A stretch of DNA of 64,000 nt from Chitinophaga sp. sic0106 (lineage in GTDB: Bacteria > Bacteroidota > Bacteroidia > Chitinophagales > Chitinophagaceae), in the NCBI RefSeq assembly GCF_019219075.1, contig NZ_JAHUWJ010000002.1, positions 372,001 to 436,000 on the forward strand. Direction: 5' to 3'. Both the position numbers and the translations under genes were made by a program. Positions 16,702 through 26,136 of the stretch are shown here, in pieces. Below the pieces are notes generated by a model. It did not search any database and had not been told where the DNA came from. It was given only the letters and a program-made list of their open reading frames with translations. Numbering within the stretch: position 1 is the first letter of the stretch; the number at the start of each line of letters is the position of its first letter.

Positions 16702-17421
16702 ATGGAACAATCCAGGAAGAAATTCTTAAAAAACCTGCTGGTAAGTGCAGCAGCAATGCCTATCGTGATCAGCGCCTGTAAGAAAAGCAGTGCCAGCACC
16801 GACGACGATTCAAACAGCAACAACAGCGCCTGTGCCAAATCTCCCGAAGAAACAGACGGCCCATATCCACTGTACGCAAGTCGTAACAGCACCATCACCC
16901 ATGTGGATATCACCGAAGGTAAAACCGGTATTCCCCTTTACGTTACTATCAATGTACTGAATGTAAATAACAACTGCCTCCCGTTGGCAAACGCCCGCGT
17001 GGATGTATGGCATTGTGATAAAGATGGTTACTACTCTGGTTATACGAACAACGGCTACCTGGGTACACAAAACAATGAAGCCGCCACATTTTGCCGCGGT
17101 ATCCAGACAACGGATGCTAACGGCCAGGTGAAATTTGCCACCATCTACCCCGGCTGGTATACCGGAAGAATTACCCATATTCATGCACAGGTGTACGTCA
17201 GCGATACGCTGAAAGTAACCACACAGATAGCCTTCCCGGATGATATCAATGCACTGGTATATAAAACGGATTTATATGCGGCACATGGTCAGAATACGGC
17301 TGTTGCCAGAAACAGTGCAGATATGGTGTTTGCAGACTCTCTGTATGCTGAGCTGGCAGCAGTTACAGTAAATGCAACGGGTGGTTATGACCTGGTACAT
17401 ACTATCCGCATCAGTGGCTGA
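16702..17421 (+). CDS. Intradiol ring-cleavage dioxygenase-like lipoprotein
   Basis: 239 residues. The N-terminus (RKKFLKNLLVSAAAMPIVISAC) carries a lipobox with cysteine 26, so the protein is exported. The core is the intradiol dioxygenase beta-sandwich: DVWHCDKDGYYSGY (101-114), TIYPGWYTGR (147-156) and THIHAQV. The four non-haem Fe(III) ligands of the family appear to be present as Y111, Y153, H159 and H161. The true substrate is unknown; an exported member is unlikely to act in a cytosolic catechol pathway, and no pathway genes are nearby. It may act on extracellular phenolics. Confidence 0.85.
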   Translation: MEQSRKKFLKNLLVSAAAMPIVISACKKSSASTDDDSNSNNSACAKSPEETDGPYPLYASRNSTITHVDITEGKTGIPLYVTINVLNVNNNCLPLANARVDVWHCDKDGYYSGYTNNGYLGTQNNEAATFCRGIQTTDANGQVKFATIYPGWYTGRITHIHAQVYVSDTLKVTTQIAFPDDINALVYKTDLYAAHGQNTAVARNSADMVFADSLYAELAAVTVNATGGYDLVHTIRISG

Positions 17422-17423
17422 GA

Positions 17424-17444
17424 AAACAACCTTTAAGGTTGTTT
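17424..17444. terminator. Terminator between convergent genes
   Basis: AAACAACCTT pairs with AAGGTTGTTT around a single-base loop. It overlaps the stop of the response-regulator gene and ends with T on both strands. Confidence 0.65.
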
Positions 17445-18125
17445 CCATGCTTTCAAAAACTCATGGTAACTATCGCCCACCGGCAAAATGATTCCGCAGT
17501 TTAGTTTTACCCGCCTGTTACTCACTGATCTTACACCGTTGACCGGCACCACATAACTCCGGTGTATCCGGCTGAACTGCTCTGCCGGTAAACATTCTAC
17601 CACTTTCTTCATCGTCATCAATGTCCATACAGGCGGGCCATCGTGCAAATGTATTTGCAGGTAATCTTTTCTGCTTTCTATATAGCGGATGCGATCAAGC
17701 CGGATCCGTACTACCTGGTAGGAGGAGTGTACTACCAGGTAGTTTTCGGCGGGTAGTTCCTGCTGCTGACTGCTAAGCGCAAATACTTTTTCTATTGCCT
17801 TTTCAAACCTTTCCATACTAAAAGGTTTTAGGAGATAGTCAACTGCATTGAGTTCAAACCCATCGTAAGCATATTGTTTGTAGGCGGTGGTAAATATGAT
17901 TTTCGGACCCTTTCCTATAATCCTGGCCAGCTCTATGCCATTGAGGTCCGGCATTTGTATATCCAGGAAGATGAGATCCACGGGGTAATGGCGCAGCCAC
18001 GTAGCGGCAGTAATAGCATCGTCAAAGGTTTTTACCAGCCGCAGGTCTTTATATTGCCCTGCATACTTATTGATGATAGCTAAAGCTGGTGGCTCATCAT
18101 CTATCGCTATGAATTTTATCTCCAT
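17433..18125 (-). CDS. LytTR family response regulator
   Basis: 230 residues. Receiver domain 1-120 with acidic pair IDDE (D9, D10), phospho-acceptor D55 in FLDIQMPD, and the TTAYKQYAYDGFELNAVDYLLKPF segment. A LytTR DNA-binding domain follows (about 130-228, YLVVHSSYQVVRI to FSRIHRSYVVPV). It should bind direct repeats at target promoters once phosphorylated. Its start lies inside the end of the kinase gene (29-base overlap), so the two form one transcription unit. Target genes are not evident. Confidence 0.93.
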   Translation of the reverse strand: MEIKFIAIDDEPPALAIINKYAGQYKDLRLVKTFDDAITAATWLRHYPVDLIFLDIQMPDLNGIELARIIGKGPKIIFTTAYKQYAYDGFELNAVDYLLKPFSMERFEKAIEKVFALSSQQQELPAENYLVVHSSYQVVRIRLDRIRYIESRKDYLQIHLHDGPPVWTLMTMKKVVECLPAEQFSRIHRSYVVPVNGVRSVSNRRVKLNCGIILPVGDSYHEFLKAWKQP

Positions 18126-19179
18126 ACAATCCCCTCAGTTTTAATGAAACATGGTAAAAGCCATCTTTTTCTTCAGTAAGCAATGAATAACGTTCCGGGT
18201 ATAAATGATCCAGCCGTTGAATAGTATTTGAAATGCCAATGCCGGTGCGGTTCTCCGGCTGACCTATCCGGAAGATCCTGTTGATGCAGTCGAAGTGCAC
18301 GGCATCGTCTTCAATGTTCAACGTGATATTAATGGCGCTGGACTCATGATTGCTGATGCCATATTTAAACGCGTTTTCAATAAAAGGTAGTAACACCAGC
18401 GGCGCAATGCACTTAAAGCTGGCTTCTCCTGACACGGAGAAGCCAACGGAAGTTTGTTTACTAAGGCGCAGGCGTTGTAAGTCAATATAGTCGTGCAGAC
18501 AGGCAATTTCGCCCTGCAGCAATACATAATTTTTATTTTCCTCCGTCACATACCGTAGCATATTGGAGAGTTTCATAATGCTGGGGCCTGCAAACTCACT
18601 ATGTGTAATGGCGAGAGAATAAATATTATTCAACGTGTTAAACAGGAAATGCGGGTTGATCTGTGCTTTCAGAAACGATAGCTCGGCCTGCGTTTTCCGG
18701 GTTTCGGCGTACAAGGCCCGCTTCTCTGTTTGCCGCCACCGGTGTGTGGTTTCAATAGCCACACTTAATGCAATGGTGAGCATAAATAAAAACAGGCTGA
18801 AGTAATCCGAATGAAAGTGCCCGGGTATATGCGGCATAGGAGGTGGCGGCCCCGGAGGCATGGGCATATGCGGTCCTGTGAAGCGCCGGAACAGGTGGTC
18901 AAACGGCTGCATGAGGTTTACCATCAGCAGTAATAAAAGCAACGATAAAAAATATAGCACATGATGCTTGCGAAAGAATAATTGAGGAAACAGGAAGTTG
19001 GTATGAAAATAAAACAGAGAAGAATAGGTGAAGATGAAAACAAAAAACTCCGGAGAGAAGAGCACTTGCCAGGCGCGGTCATCATCCGCCTGCCCGCTGA
19101 TGAAAAACAGCGACAGGCATACCAGGATTAACCACCCGGTCAGGTGAGCCAGAACGACAGAAGATTTTAAGCGAATCAT
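18097..19179 (-). CDS. LytS-type sensor histidine kinase
   Basis: 360 residues of the His_kinase (PF06580-like) group. Four membrane segments (about 9-28, 43-65, 74-90 and 126-144), then a cytoplasmic part with the phospho-acceptor H177 in QINPHFLFNTLN and an ATPase region with LLPFIENAFKYGISN and GIGISNTIQRL. Between the third and fourth segments is a loop (about 103-124) dense in Met, Pro and His. Cognate partner is the overlapping LytTR regulator. Confidence 0.92.
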   Translation of the reverse strand: MIRLKSSVVLAHLTGWLILVCLSLFFISGQADDDRAWQVLFSPEFFVFIFTYSSLFYFHTNFLFPQLFFRKHHVLYFLSLLLLLLMVNLMQPFDHLFRRFTGPHMPMPPGPPPPMPHIPGHFHSDYFSLFLFMLTIALSVAIETTHRWRQTEKRALYAETRKTQAELSFLKAQINPHFLFNTLNNIYSLAITHSEFAGPSIMKLSNMLRYVTEENKNYVLLQGEIACLHDYIDLQRLRLSKQTSVGFSVSGEASFKCIAPLVLLPFIENAFKYGISNHESSAINITLNIEDDAVHFDCINRIFRIGQPENRTGIGISNTIQRLDHLYPERYSLLTEEKDGFYHVSLKLRGLYGDKIHSDR

Positions 19180-19310
19180 GCACGACAGAATTTAAATACG
19201 CTATTGAAATTTGGGCCAATCTGGCCAATTATCTGCCAATAACTCTTCAAACTGGGAGATTATGTCGATGAATGATGTAAATTGCCAGCTTTATTAAAAG
19301 AATATCAGAT

Positions 19311-21482
19311 ATGTTGTTAAAATCAGTGAAGTCGAGTCTGCTGTTGGTACTCATCGTACTATCGCAGCACGTTCATGCTACTGAGGGTATGTGGTTACCG
19401 CAGTTGCTCTCTAATCTCAATGAGAAGGAGATGAAGGGTATGGGTATGAAAATCAACGCCTCAGATATCTACAATATCAATAAAGGCAGTCTCAAAGATG
19501 CCATTGTTAGTTTCGGTGGTTTTTGCACAGCGGAAGTAATATCTTCCCAAGGGCTCATTTTGACCAACCACCATTGCGGCTATGGCTCCATCCAGAAGCA
19601 TTCTTCACTGGAAAATAATTATCTGGAAAATGGCTTCTGGGCCAAAACATTCGCCGAAGAACTGCCTAATGCCGGACTCACCGCTACCTTCATCGTCCGG
19701 ATCGACGATATCACCAAACAGGTGACCGCCGGTGTTACCAAAGCGATGTCCGAAACGGAAAGACAATCAGCCATCGACCAACAGCTGGCGGAGATCAGGA
19801 AGTCGGCCAAGCGCGAATCCTGGCAGGATGTGATGATCAAGCCTTTCTTCGAAGGCAATAAATACTACCTGTTCGTAACCGAAACCTATAAGGATGTACG
19901 CCTGGTAGGTACCCCGCCGTCTTCCATTGGTAAGTTCGGCTCAGATACAGATAACTGGGTATGGCCACGTCATACCGGCGATTTCAGCATGTTCCGCATT
20001 TATGCCGGTAAAGACGGTAAGCCAGCGGAATACTCCAAAGACAATGTGCCTTTAAAGCCTAAATACTTCCTGCCTATCTCCATGAAAGGCGTGAAAAAAG
20101 ACGATTTTACCATGGTAATGGGCTTTCCTGGCCGTACGATGGAGTACCTGCCTTCCGAAGCGGTAAAACAGACTGTAGAGGTCCTGGATTTCGCTAAAGT
20201 GGAAATGCGCGATGCTGCCCTCAAAGTAATTGATGGCTATATGCGCAAAAACGAGCAGATCAAAATTCAGTATGCGGCTAAATTTGCTTCTACTGCCAAC
20301 TATTGGAAAAAATGGCAGGGCGAGATGCTGGGCATCAAAAAAACCGATGGTATCGGTAAAAAACAGCGCTATGAGGCGGAGTATAACAAACTCATGAATG
20401 CCAACCCGGCACTGAAACAACAGTATGCCGGCGTACTGGATACCCTCAATGCGCTCTACATACAGATCAATCCATACGCACAGGCCCGCGATTACTACAG
20501 TGAACTCACTAAGAACGCGGAAATATATACTGCCATTGATAAATTCCTGGAATATACCGACAATGCAGCAGCGCAAAAAGGTAATGCCGACGAATACACG
20601 AAAGCACGCACCGCTTTCCAGGATGCGATGAAAGCATTTTACGCCAACTTCAACGCCGGAGTGGATAAAGACGTGTTCATCAGCCTGATGGATATTTACG
20701 TAAACAAAGTGCCGGAAAACTTCCGCGATGCAAAATTCAATGCTACCTGGAAAAAGTATAATGGCGACAGTCGTAAACTGGCCGATTACGTATACGCCAC
20801 CTCTGCATTTACCGGCTTCGATAAAGTAAATGCCCTGGCGCAATTACCATTCGACCAGATGATGCAACAGGCAGTGAATGATCCGGCAGTACAGCTGGCC
20901 ATCTTCCTCCGCGAAGGATTTGCCAAACAGGTAGCGCCTCAACTCAACGCGCTGCAACTGGACATCAACAAACGTCAGCGTACCTACATGAAAGCACAGA
21001 TGGACGTATTCGAAGGAAAGAAAAACTTCTATCCGGACGCTAACAGCACCCTGCGTGTAACCTACGGTAAAGTAGATGGCTACAGCCCTAAAGATGCAGT
21101 AGAATATGACTACTATACCTGGCTGGATGGTGTAATGGAAAAATACATTCCAGGAGATTATGAATTTGATGTACCGGCAAAACTGATTGAACTCTATAAG
21201 AAAAAAGACTACGGTAAATATGGCGTGAACGGTCGTATGCCGGTATGCTTCATTGCCTCCAACCATACTACCGGCGGTAACTCCGGCAGCCCTGCACTCA
21301 ATGCGTACGGCCAGCTGATCGGACTTAACTTTGACCGCACCTGGGAAGGTACGATGAGTGACATTAACTATGATCCTTCTATCTGTAGAAATATTATGGT
21401 AGATATCAGGTATGTGCTGTTTATCGTGGATAAGTTTGCAGGATGTACGAGATTGGTGGATGAGATGAAATTGGTGAATTGA
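19311..21482 (+). CDS. S46 dipeptidyl-peptidase, DPP11 type (Asp/Glu-specific)
   Basis: 723 residues with signal peptide 1-23. Chymotrypsin-like halves carry the catalytic His in LTNHHCGYG (H87/H88), an Asp in the KFGSDTDNW region and the Ser in TGGNSGSP (S658). In Porphyromonas gingivalis DPP11 an arginine 18 residues after the serine (R673) gives specificity for acidic P1 residues, whereas DPP7 has glycine. Here the equivalent FDR arginine is R676, exactly 18 residues after S658, so cleavage of dipeptides after Asp or Glu is predicted. It would work in the periplasm, feeding peptide catabolism. Downstream terminator at 21505. Confidence 0.92.
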   Translation: MLLKSVKSSLLLVLIVLSQHVHATEGMWLPQLLSNLNEKEMKGMGMKINASDIYNINKGSLKDAIVSFGGFCTAEVISSQGLILTNHHCGYGSIQKHSSLENNYLENGFWAKTFAEELPNAGLTATFIVRIDDITKQVTAGVTKAMSETERQSAIDQQLAEIRKSAKRESWQDVMIKPFFEGNKYYLFVTETYKDVRLVGTPPSSIGKFGSDTDNWVWPRHTGDFSMFRIYAGKDGKPAEYSKDNVPLKPKYFLPISMKGVKKDDFTMVMGFPGRTMEYLPSEAVKQTVEVLDFAKVEMRDAALKVIDGYMRKNEQIKIQYAAKFASTANYWKKWQGEMLGIKKTDGIGKKQRYEAEYNKLMNANPALKQQYAGVLDTLNALYIQINPYAQARDYYSELTKNAEIYTAIDKFLEYTDNAAAQKGNADEYTKARTAFQDAMKAFYANFNAGVDKDVFISLMDIYVNKVPENFRDAKFNATWKKYNGDSRKLADYVYATSAFTGFDKVNALAQLPFDQMMQQAVNDPAVQLAIFLREGFAKQVAPQLNALQLDINKRQRTYMKAQMDVFEGKKNFYPDANSTLRVTYGKVDGYSPKDAVEYDYYTWLDGVMEKYIPGDYEFDVPAKLIELYKKKDYGKYGVNGRMPVCFIASNHTTGGNSGSPALNAYGQLIGLNFDRTWEGTMSDINYDPSICRNIMVDIRYVLFIVDKFAGCTRLVDEMKLVN

Positions 21483-21504
21483 TCTCCATCTTTATAAGAT
21501 ATAA

Positions 21505-21532
21505 ACAATGGCTCCTGTACAGGAGCCATTGT
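21505..21532 (+). terminator. Terminator after the S46 peptidase gene
   Basis: Perfect 12-bp stem ACAATGGCTCCT with loop GTAC, followed by a T-rich tract. Confidence 0.85.
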
Positions 21533-21580
21533 CATTTTTAGGTTTTTATCTGGATAAGAATTACGCATAAAATAATCGCT

Positions 21581-22036
21581 ATGAAGCAATTAATATTGAT
21601 AACATTCCTGTTATTTAGTTATTCGATCGGCTATTGTTGTTCCTGTATGGATGAGTTGTCCGTAAAGGAAGAATTTAAGCATGCAGATGTTGTGATCATA
21701 GGAAAGGTAATAGCAAAAAAACTTGTCTACTTACCAGATACGCTGCGGGAAGAAATTAAAATTCCAATAATGGAATACATCCTGGAGGTAGAGACGAGGT
21801 TTAAGGGAGAGATAGGGCAGAAGGAGTTAACGATTTTCACCGGCACCGGACGTAGTGACTGTGGTGTTATATTTGAAGAGGGACAAAAATATATCGTTTA
21901 TAGCTATTTTAGGGATACTTATCCTACTGGTAAGAAAGTCCCGAGGTTTCTGTATACGCACATTTGCACAAGAACAGGATTAGCTAATGATAGAAAAGAG
22001 CAGAGAAAGCTTAGAAGGTTAGCAAATAGGTTATAA
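21581..22036 (+). CDS. Small exported NTR/TIMP-like protein
   Basis: 151 residues. A signal peptide ends near residue 18, so the mature chain would begin with cysteines (C19, C20, C22 in CCSCMDEL). The pattern CxC followed by FKHADVVIIGKV, a long beta-strand pair, SDCGVIFEEGQKYIVYSY and CTRTG resembles the netrin-like (TIMP) fold found in small bacterial exported proteins. Function unknown; a protease-inhibitor role beside the peptidase genes is only a guess. Confidence 0.6.
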   Translation: MKQLILITFLLFSYSIGYCCSCMDELSVKEEFKHADVVIIGKVIAKKLVYLPDTLREEIKIPIMEYILEVETRFKGEIGQKELTIFTGTGRSDCGVIFEEGQKYIVYSYFRDTYPTGKKVPRFLYTHICTRTGLANDRKEQRKLRRLANRL

Positions 22037-22073
22037 CAGAAAGGGCTCCTGTTTCGGAGCCCTTTCTGTTATA
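22032..22073. terminator. Bidirectional terminator
   Basis: 18-bp perfect stem (22032-22049 with 22056-22073), loop of 6, between the NTR-like gene and the convergent methyltransferase gene. It begins inside the stop codon of the former. Confidence 0.8.
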
Positions 22074-22074
22074 G

Positions 22075-22962
22075 TTATAACTTACACTCATACACAATCG
22101 AACTACACCTATCCACCTGCTTCAATCCTCTTCTATACGATCGCAATCCATGAATGAAACCCTGCAGCAATCTGCTCTTCCCGGTTTTATACTTCTCACT
22201 CAGCAGGCTCACATAAAAACCGTCAAACACCATCGGATGTTTCTTCACTACTTTAATGCCATGATGCGCCAGCAGCTGCTCCATGGAAGTAGGGGAGAAG
22301 TGATATAAGTGACGTGGCACATCATATGCTGCCCAGTATTGTTTGTAGAAGTCTGCGTCCAGGGAAGTATAGTTGGGTACCGCAATCAGGATAGCGCCAT
22401 CCGGTTTTACCAGCTGGCGTATTTGTTTGATGTAGGCATGCAGTTCATGCACATGTTCCATTACATGCCACATGGTAATAGCATCGTACTGCTGATGTGG
22501 TAAATGAAACAGCTGATCAACCGGCAACGCTTCAATCTGGTAGAGTTGTTTAGCATTGTGGCGGGCGGTTTCGTCTGGTTCCAGGCCGGTGACCGTCCAG
22601 CCGCCGGTTTTCATGTAATGGAGGAATGCGCCGGTGCCGCTGCCAATATCCAGTACAGTGCCGGTTTTCATGCCGGTAGCATTACGTACCCAGTTTTGCT
22701 TGGAGCGCAGCGTGATCTTACGTACGCTGTGGTATAAACGATTGATTAATCCTTCTTTAGTTTCAGAATGGGAGATGTATTCCTGCGACTGATAATAGCG
22801 GCCGATATTGGCGCCATCAGGTACATTCTGGGTAAATCGGCCGGTACAGGTACCGCAGTGCCAGATACCAAAGGTTTCTTTAGATACAGTGTAGTCTTTT
22901 GCAGTTAACACTTCATGAATCTGTGAAGAACCACAAAGCGGACAAGTATTACGGTAAATCAA
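22075..22962 (-). CDS. Class I SAM-dependent methyltransferase with zinc-ribbon N-terminus
   Basis: 295 residues. An N-terminal zinc ribbon has two CxxC pairs (C7, C10 and C36, C39). A UbiG-like methyltransferase core follows with motif I VLDIGSGTGAFL (103-114), AITMWHVMEHV and a GAILIAVPN strand. No ATG is available: a stop lies three codons upstream of the TTG at 22962, so TTG (or a CTG three codons earlier) is the start. A TAAATTTG box just upstream supports this. Similar proteins often act in polysaccharide or small-molecule methylation; the substrate is unknown. Confidence 0.85.
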   Translation of the reverse strand: MIYRNTCPLCGSSQIHEVLTAKDYTVSKETFGIWHCGTCTGRFTQNVPDGANIGRYYQSQEYISHSETKEGLINRLYHSVRKITLRSKQNWVRNATGMKTGTVLDIGSGTGAFLHYMKTGGWTVTGLEPDETARHNAKQLYQIEALPVDQLFHLPHQQYDAITMWHVMEHVHELHAYIKQIRQLVKPDGAILIAVPNYTSLDADFYKQYWAAYDVPRHLYHFSPTSMEQLLAHHGIKVVKKHPMVFDGFYVSLLSEKYKTGKSRLLQGFIHGLRSYRRGLKQVDRCSSIVYECKL

Positions 22963-22984
22963 GTTATGCAGTTATTTTGTGTCG

Positions 22985-22992
22985 CAAATTTA
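22985..22992 (-). promoter_or_regulatory. Candidate -7 box for the methyltransferase gene
   Basis: TAAATTTG on the minus strand, inside the 49-base gap after the mutase gene, about 20 bases before the TTG start. It suggests independent transcription. Confidence 0.5.
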
Positions 22993-23011
22993 ATATTAAA
23001 TATTTTTTTCC

Positions 23012-24559
23012 TTAATGATATTCTCCCCATTCGGCACGGAGTGCATCGGCGATTTCACCGAGGGTAGCGAGGGCTTCTACTGCTTCCACTACGATAGGCA
23101 TTAAGTTTTCTGTGGTATGCGCTGCTGCGCGGATGCGTGCCAGCAGGGCGTTTACGGCCTCATTGTTTCTGCGGGAGCGGAGGTCCGCCAGTCGCTCGGA
23201 CTGTACCTTTCTGATACTGTCATCAATGCGAAAAACTTCTGGTGGATTATTATCCGTGGAGGTAAATTTATTTACGCCCACGATGATTTTCTCGTTGCTT
23301 TCAATTTCTTTCTGGTAGCGGTAAGCACTTTTTGCAATCTCATCCTGCACAAATCCTTGTTCAATAGCGCTTACAGCGCCGCCCATCGCGTCAATTTTAT
23401 GTATCAGCTCCCAGGCTTTGCTTTCCACTTCGTTGGTCAGTGCTTCTACGTAGAAGGAGCCCGCCAATGGATCAACGGTGTCAGGGATGCCGCTTTCATA
23501 TCCTACGATCTGCTGGGTGCGCAGCGCAATGCGTGCCGCTTCTTCTGTAGGCAGGGAGAGGGCTTCGTCGTAGCCGTTGGTATGGAGCGACTGTGTACCA
23601 CCCATAGTGGCAGCCATGGTCTGAATAGCTACACGCACAATATTGTTAAGCGGTTGTTGCGCGGTAAGCGTGCTGCCGCCGGTTTGTGTGTGGAAACGCA
23701 GCATCTGTGCCTTTGGATCGGTAGCACCCAGCTCCGTAGTGATCTGTGCCCACATACGCCTGGCGGCGCGGAACTTCGCTACTTCTTCAAACAGGTGGTT
23801 ATGCGCGTTAAAGAAGAAGGAGAGGCGTTTGGCAAATACGTTGATCTCAAGGCCTTTCTCCAGTGCCGCTTTCAGATAGGCCTTCCCGTTAGAAAGGGTG
23901 AAAGCCAGCTCCTGTACAGCGTTTGCACCAGCTTCGCGGATATGGTAACCGGAAATGGAAATGGTATTCCATTTAGGCACTTCGCGGCTGCAGTAATCGA
24001 AAATATCAGTGATGATACGCATAGAGGGCTTCGGAGGGTAGATGAAAGTGCCTCTGGCTGCGTATTCTTTTAAAATATCATTTTGAATGGTACCGGAAAT
24101 CTTTTTCAGATCAGCACCCTGCTTTTTCGCCAATGCGATGTAGAGCGCCAGCAGTATGAAACCGGTAGCGTTGATGGTCATGGAAGTGGAAATCTTTTCC
24201 AGCTCGATGCCTTTAAACAGGCGCTCCATATCTTCCAGGGAATCTATGGCCACGCCCACTTTTCCTACTTCTCCTTCCGACATGGCATGGTCGGAGTCGT
24301 ACCCGATCTGGGTGGGGAGGTCGAAGGCTACGCTGAGTCCCATTACACCCTGACTCAGCAGGTAATGATAACGTTCATTGGAGGCTTCTGCCGTACTGAA
24401 GCCGGCGTACTGGCGCATGGTCCAGAGCTTATCGCGATACATGGTGGCATGTATACCCCTGGTATAAGGAAACGCTCCTGGAAGTTCATGCATGGGGACT
24501 TCCTGCGTATATACAGGCGCAATGTTAATGCCCGAATCGGTTTGAATTTGCTTTTCCAT
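23012..24559 (-). CDS. Methylmalonyl-CoA mutase catalytic chain (no B12 domain)
   Basis: 515 residues covering the TIM-barrel acyl-CoA mutase domain only. Recognisable are [15 protein letters not shown] (substrate-side tyrosine), [59 protein letters not shown] and [16 protein letters not shown]. The usual C-terminal cobalamin-binding DxHxxG domain is absent; the chain ends at GEYH. It must pair with a separate B12-binding subunit, which is not in this window. Role: interconversion of methylmalonyl-CoA and succinyl-CoA in propionate or branched-chain amino-acid use. Another acyl-CoA mutase specificity cannot be excluded. Confidence 0.9.
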   Translation of the reverse strand: MEKQIQTDSGINIAPVYTQEVPMHELPGAFPYTRGIHATMYRDKLWTMRQYAGFSTAEASNERYHYLLSQGVMGLSVAFDLPTQIGYDSDHAMSEGEVGKVGVAIDSLEDMERLFKGIELEKISTSMTINATGFILLALYIALAKKQGADLKKISGTIQNDILKEYAARGTFIYPPKPSMRIITDIFDYCSREVPKWNTISISGYHIREAGANAVQELAFTLSNGKAYLKAALEKGLEINVFAKRLSFFFNAHNHLFEEVAKFRAARRMWAQITTELGATDPKAQMLRFHTQTGGSTLTAQQPLNNIVRVAIQTMAATMGGTQSLHTNGYDEALSLPTEEAARIALRTQQIVGYESGIPDTVDPLAGSFYVEALTNEVESKAWELIHKIDAMGGAVSAIEQGFVQDEIAKSAYRYQKEIESNEKIIVGVNKFTSTDNNPPEVFRIDDSIRKVQSERLADLRSRRNNEAVNALLARIRAAAHTTENLMPIVVEAVEALATLGEIADALRAEWGEYH

Positions 24560-24655
24560 CGTAGATTGGTACTATCATTGCAATGTTACATAATTATTAT
24601 GGTACTTCGCCGTGGAGAAAAATATTGATATTTTGCAGTAAAGTTAACGCCGCCG

Positions 24656-25564
24656 ATGATTATCTACCTGCTGCTTGGAATTACGTTACTATTATCATTT
24701 TTCAGTATCCGGCTTATTTGGAAGTCGGGCTGCCGCCCGCTGTCAGCCTCTTACAGCACCCTGCTGGCTGGCTTGTCCCTGGGCGTTTTTCTGTATCTCT
24801 TCGGTACCTGGGTGTACCTCACCATCTATGCAGGCTATGCCTTTGGGATACTGATATTGCTAACGCTGGGATTGATCTTCTTCCGAAATAAAAAACAGCA
24901 ACTGCCACCGGTGGCCAGATGGAAGGTAATGCTGAACCTGTTTTTTACGGGGTTACTAACGGTGCTGAGTATACTGTATTTCACCGGTACTACCGGAAAG
25001 CCGGACGTGATCAACCTCACCTTTCCATTTAAAAAAGGGAATTACTTTGTATTACAGGGAGGAAAAGGGCTGCCTACCAACCTGTTTCATTTCAGCCTCC
25101 GTGGCGCAGTGTACGCAATGGATATTGTGAAACTGAACAACTTCGGCGGACGAGCCGATCGTATCTTCTCTAAAAAATTAAATGATTATGAGATTTTTGG
25201 AGATACCGTGTACGCACCTTGCGATGGCCGTGTAGTAAGGGCTTACGGCAACAACCCGGACAATATACCGCCCAATATGAAGCGGGGTCCTAGGAATACC
25301 AACCAGGTTTTGCTGGAAACGCCCAACAGTTACATATTTATGGGGCACCTGCGTATGAATAGTGTGATCGTGCACGAAGGGCAGGAGGTAGTGACGGGCC
25401 AGCCGCTGGCCTGTATCGGGAACTCAGGCTTTAGTACGGAGCCGCATCTGCACATACAGGTACATTTTAAACAACCGGGTATTCCGTGGTACCTGGGCTA
25501 TCCGCTCTACATTCATTTCAATGGAAAAGGCTACCTGATGAATGAAGTGATTCGTGTCAGATAG
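24656..25564 (+). CDS. Membrane-anchored M23 (LytM-like) peptidase
   Basis: 302 residues. Four hydrophobic segments (about 2-18, 34-55, 58-77 and 94-112) precede an M23 domain with FGDTVYAPCDGRVV, GHLRMNSVIVHEGQEV and PHLHIQVH, the last two carrying zinc-ligand or catalytic histidines. The canonical first HxxxD ligand motif reads VYAMD, with the histidine replaced by tyrosine; the nearby FHFS histidine could substitute. Peptidoglycan cleavage in the periplasm is the family role but the altered site makes activity uncertain. Confidence 0.82.
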   Translation: MIIYLLLGITLLLSFFSIRLIWKSGCRPLSASYSTLLAGLSLGVFLYLFGTWVYLTIYAGYAFGILILLTLGLIFFRNKKQQLPPVARWKVMLNLFFTGLLTVLSILYFTGTTGKPDVINLTFPFKKGNYFVLQGGKGLPTNLFHFSLRGAVYAMDIVKLNNFGGRADRIFSKKLNDYEIFGDTVYAPCDGRVVRAYGNNPDNIPPNMKRGPRNTNQVLLETPNSYIFMGHLRMNSVIVHEGQEVVTGQPLACIGNSGFSTEPHLHIQVHFKQPGIPWYLGYPLYIHFNGKGYLMNEVIRVR

Positions 25565-25576
25565 CCTTTGCCGTAA

Positions 25577-26110
25577 TTATTTCATCAGCTTTTTAGCTTC
25601 TGTATTAATGATCTGCGCTACGAGCTCATTGGGAGAGGCGCCTGCTGCGGCAAATACCTCGAGGATTTGTTTGTTCAGTTCCATGGCCGGTGCATCCTGA
25701 GGCAGACTGCCAGCTACCTGGTTAATTACCGAAATGGTTTGTTCCTTCAGTGTTTTAATGGCTTCCCAGGTTTGGGTAGTTACATATATCTGCTGTGTAA
25801 CGTTATGATCGTATTCCGCTTTGATGTGCTGTATCATGGCCAGCTGCATGTCCACGGTGGTCATGCCCTGCTGATAGATGCGGCCAATCAGGCTTTGCGG
25901 CGAAATTCTTTCTACATACAAGGCCATTCTTTCATAGGCTTGCAGCTGTAGAGGCAATATGGTATTGCTGTTGCTGTTGTTGTTTTGGGAAGATGCCGGT
26001 GCCTCCGGCTCTTTGGAAGACTTCTTTTTGATCAGGTCTTTGGCGGTACTGTAAATCATATAGGCTGCACCCAGTGCAAGTACGATGAACAGTATTTTTT
26101 GCGTATCCAT
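25577..26110 (-). CDS. Single-pass membrane protein of unknown function
   Basis: 177 residues from the ATG at 26110; a longer frame to 26191 would run through a palindrome and is rejected. One N-terminal membrane helix (about 5-24) is followed by a lysine-rich stretch, an Asn/Ser linker (about 45-52) and a helical domain of about 120 residues. I do not recognise the family with confidence. Lies 12 bases from the convergent M23 gene. Confidence 0.7.
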   Translation of the reverse strand: MDTQKILFIVLALGAAYMIYSTAKDLIKKKSSKEPEAPASSQNNNSNSNTILPLQLQAYERMALYVERISPQSLIGRIYQQGMTTVDMQLAMIQHIKAEYDHNVTQQIYVTTQTWEAIKTLKEQTISVINQVAGSLPQDAPAMELNKQILEVFAAAGASPNELVAQIINTEAKKLMK

Positions 26111-26136
26111 GTATAGTGATTCGGGTTTTGTATTAT

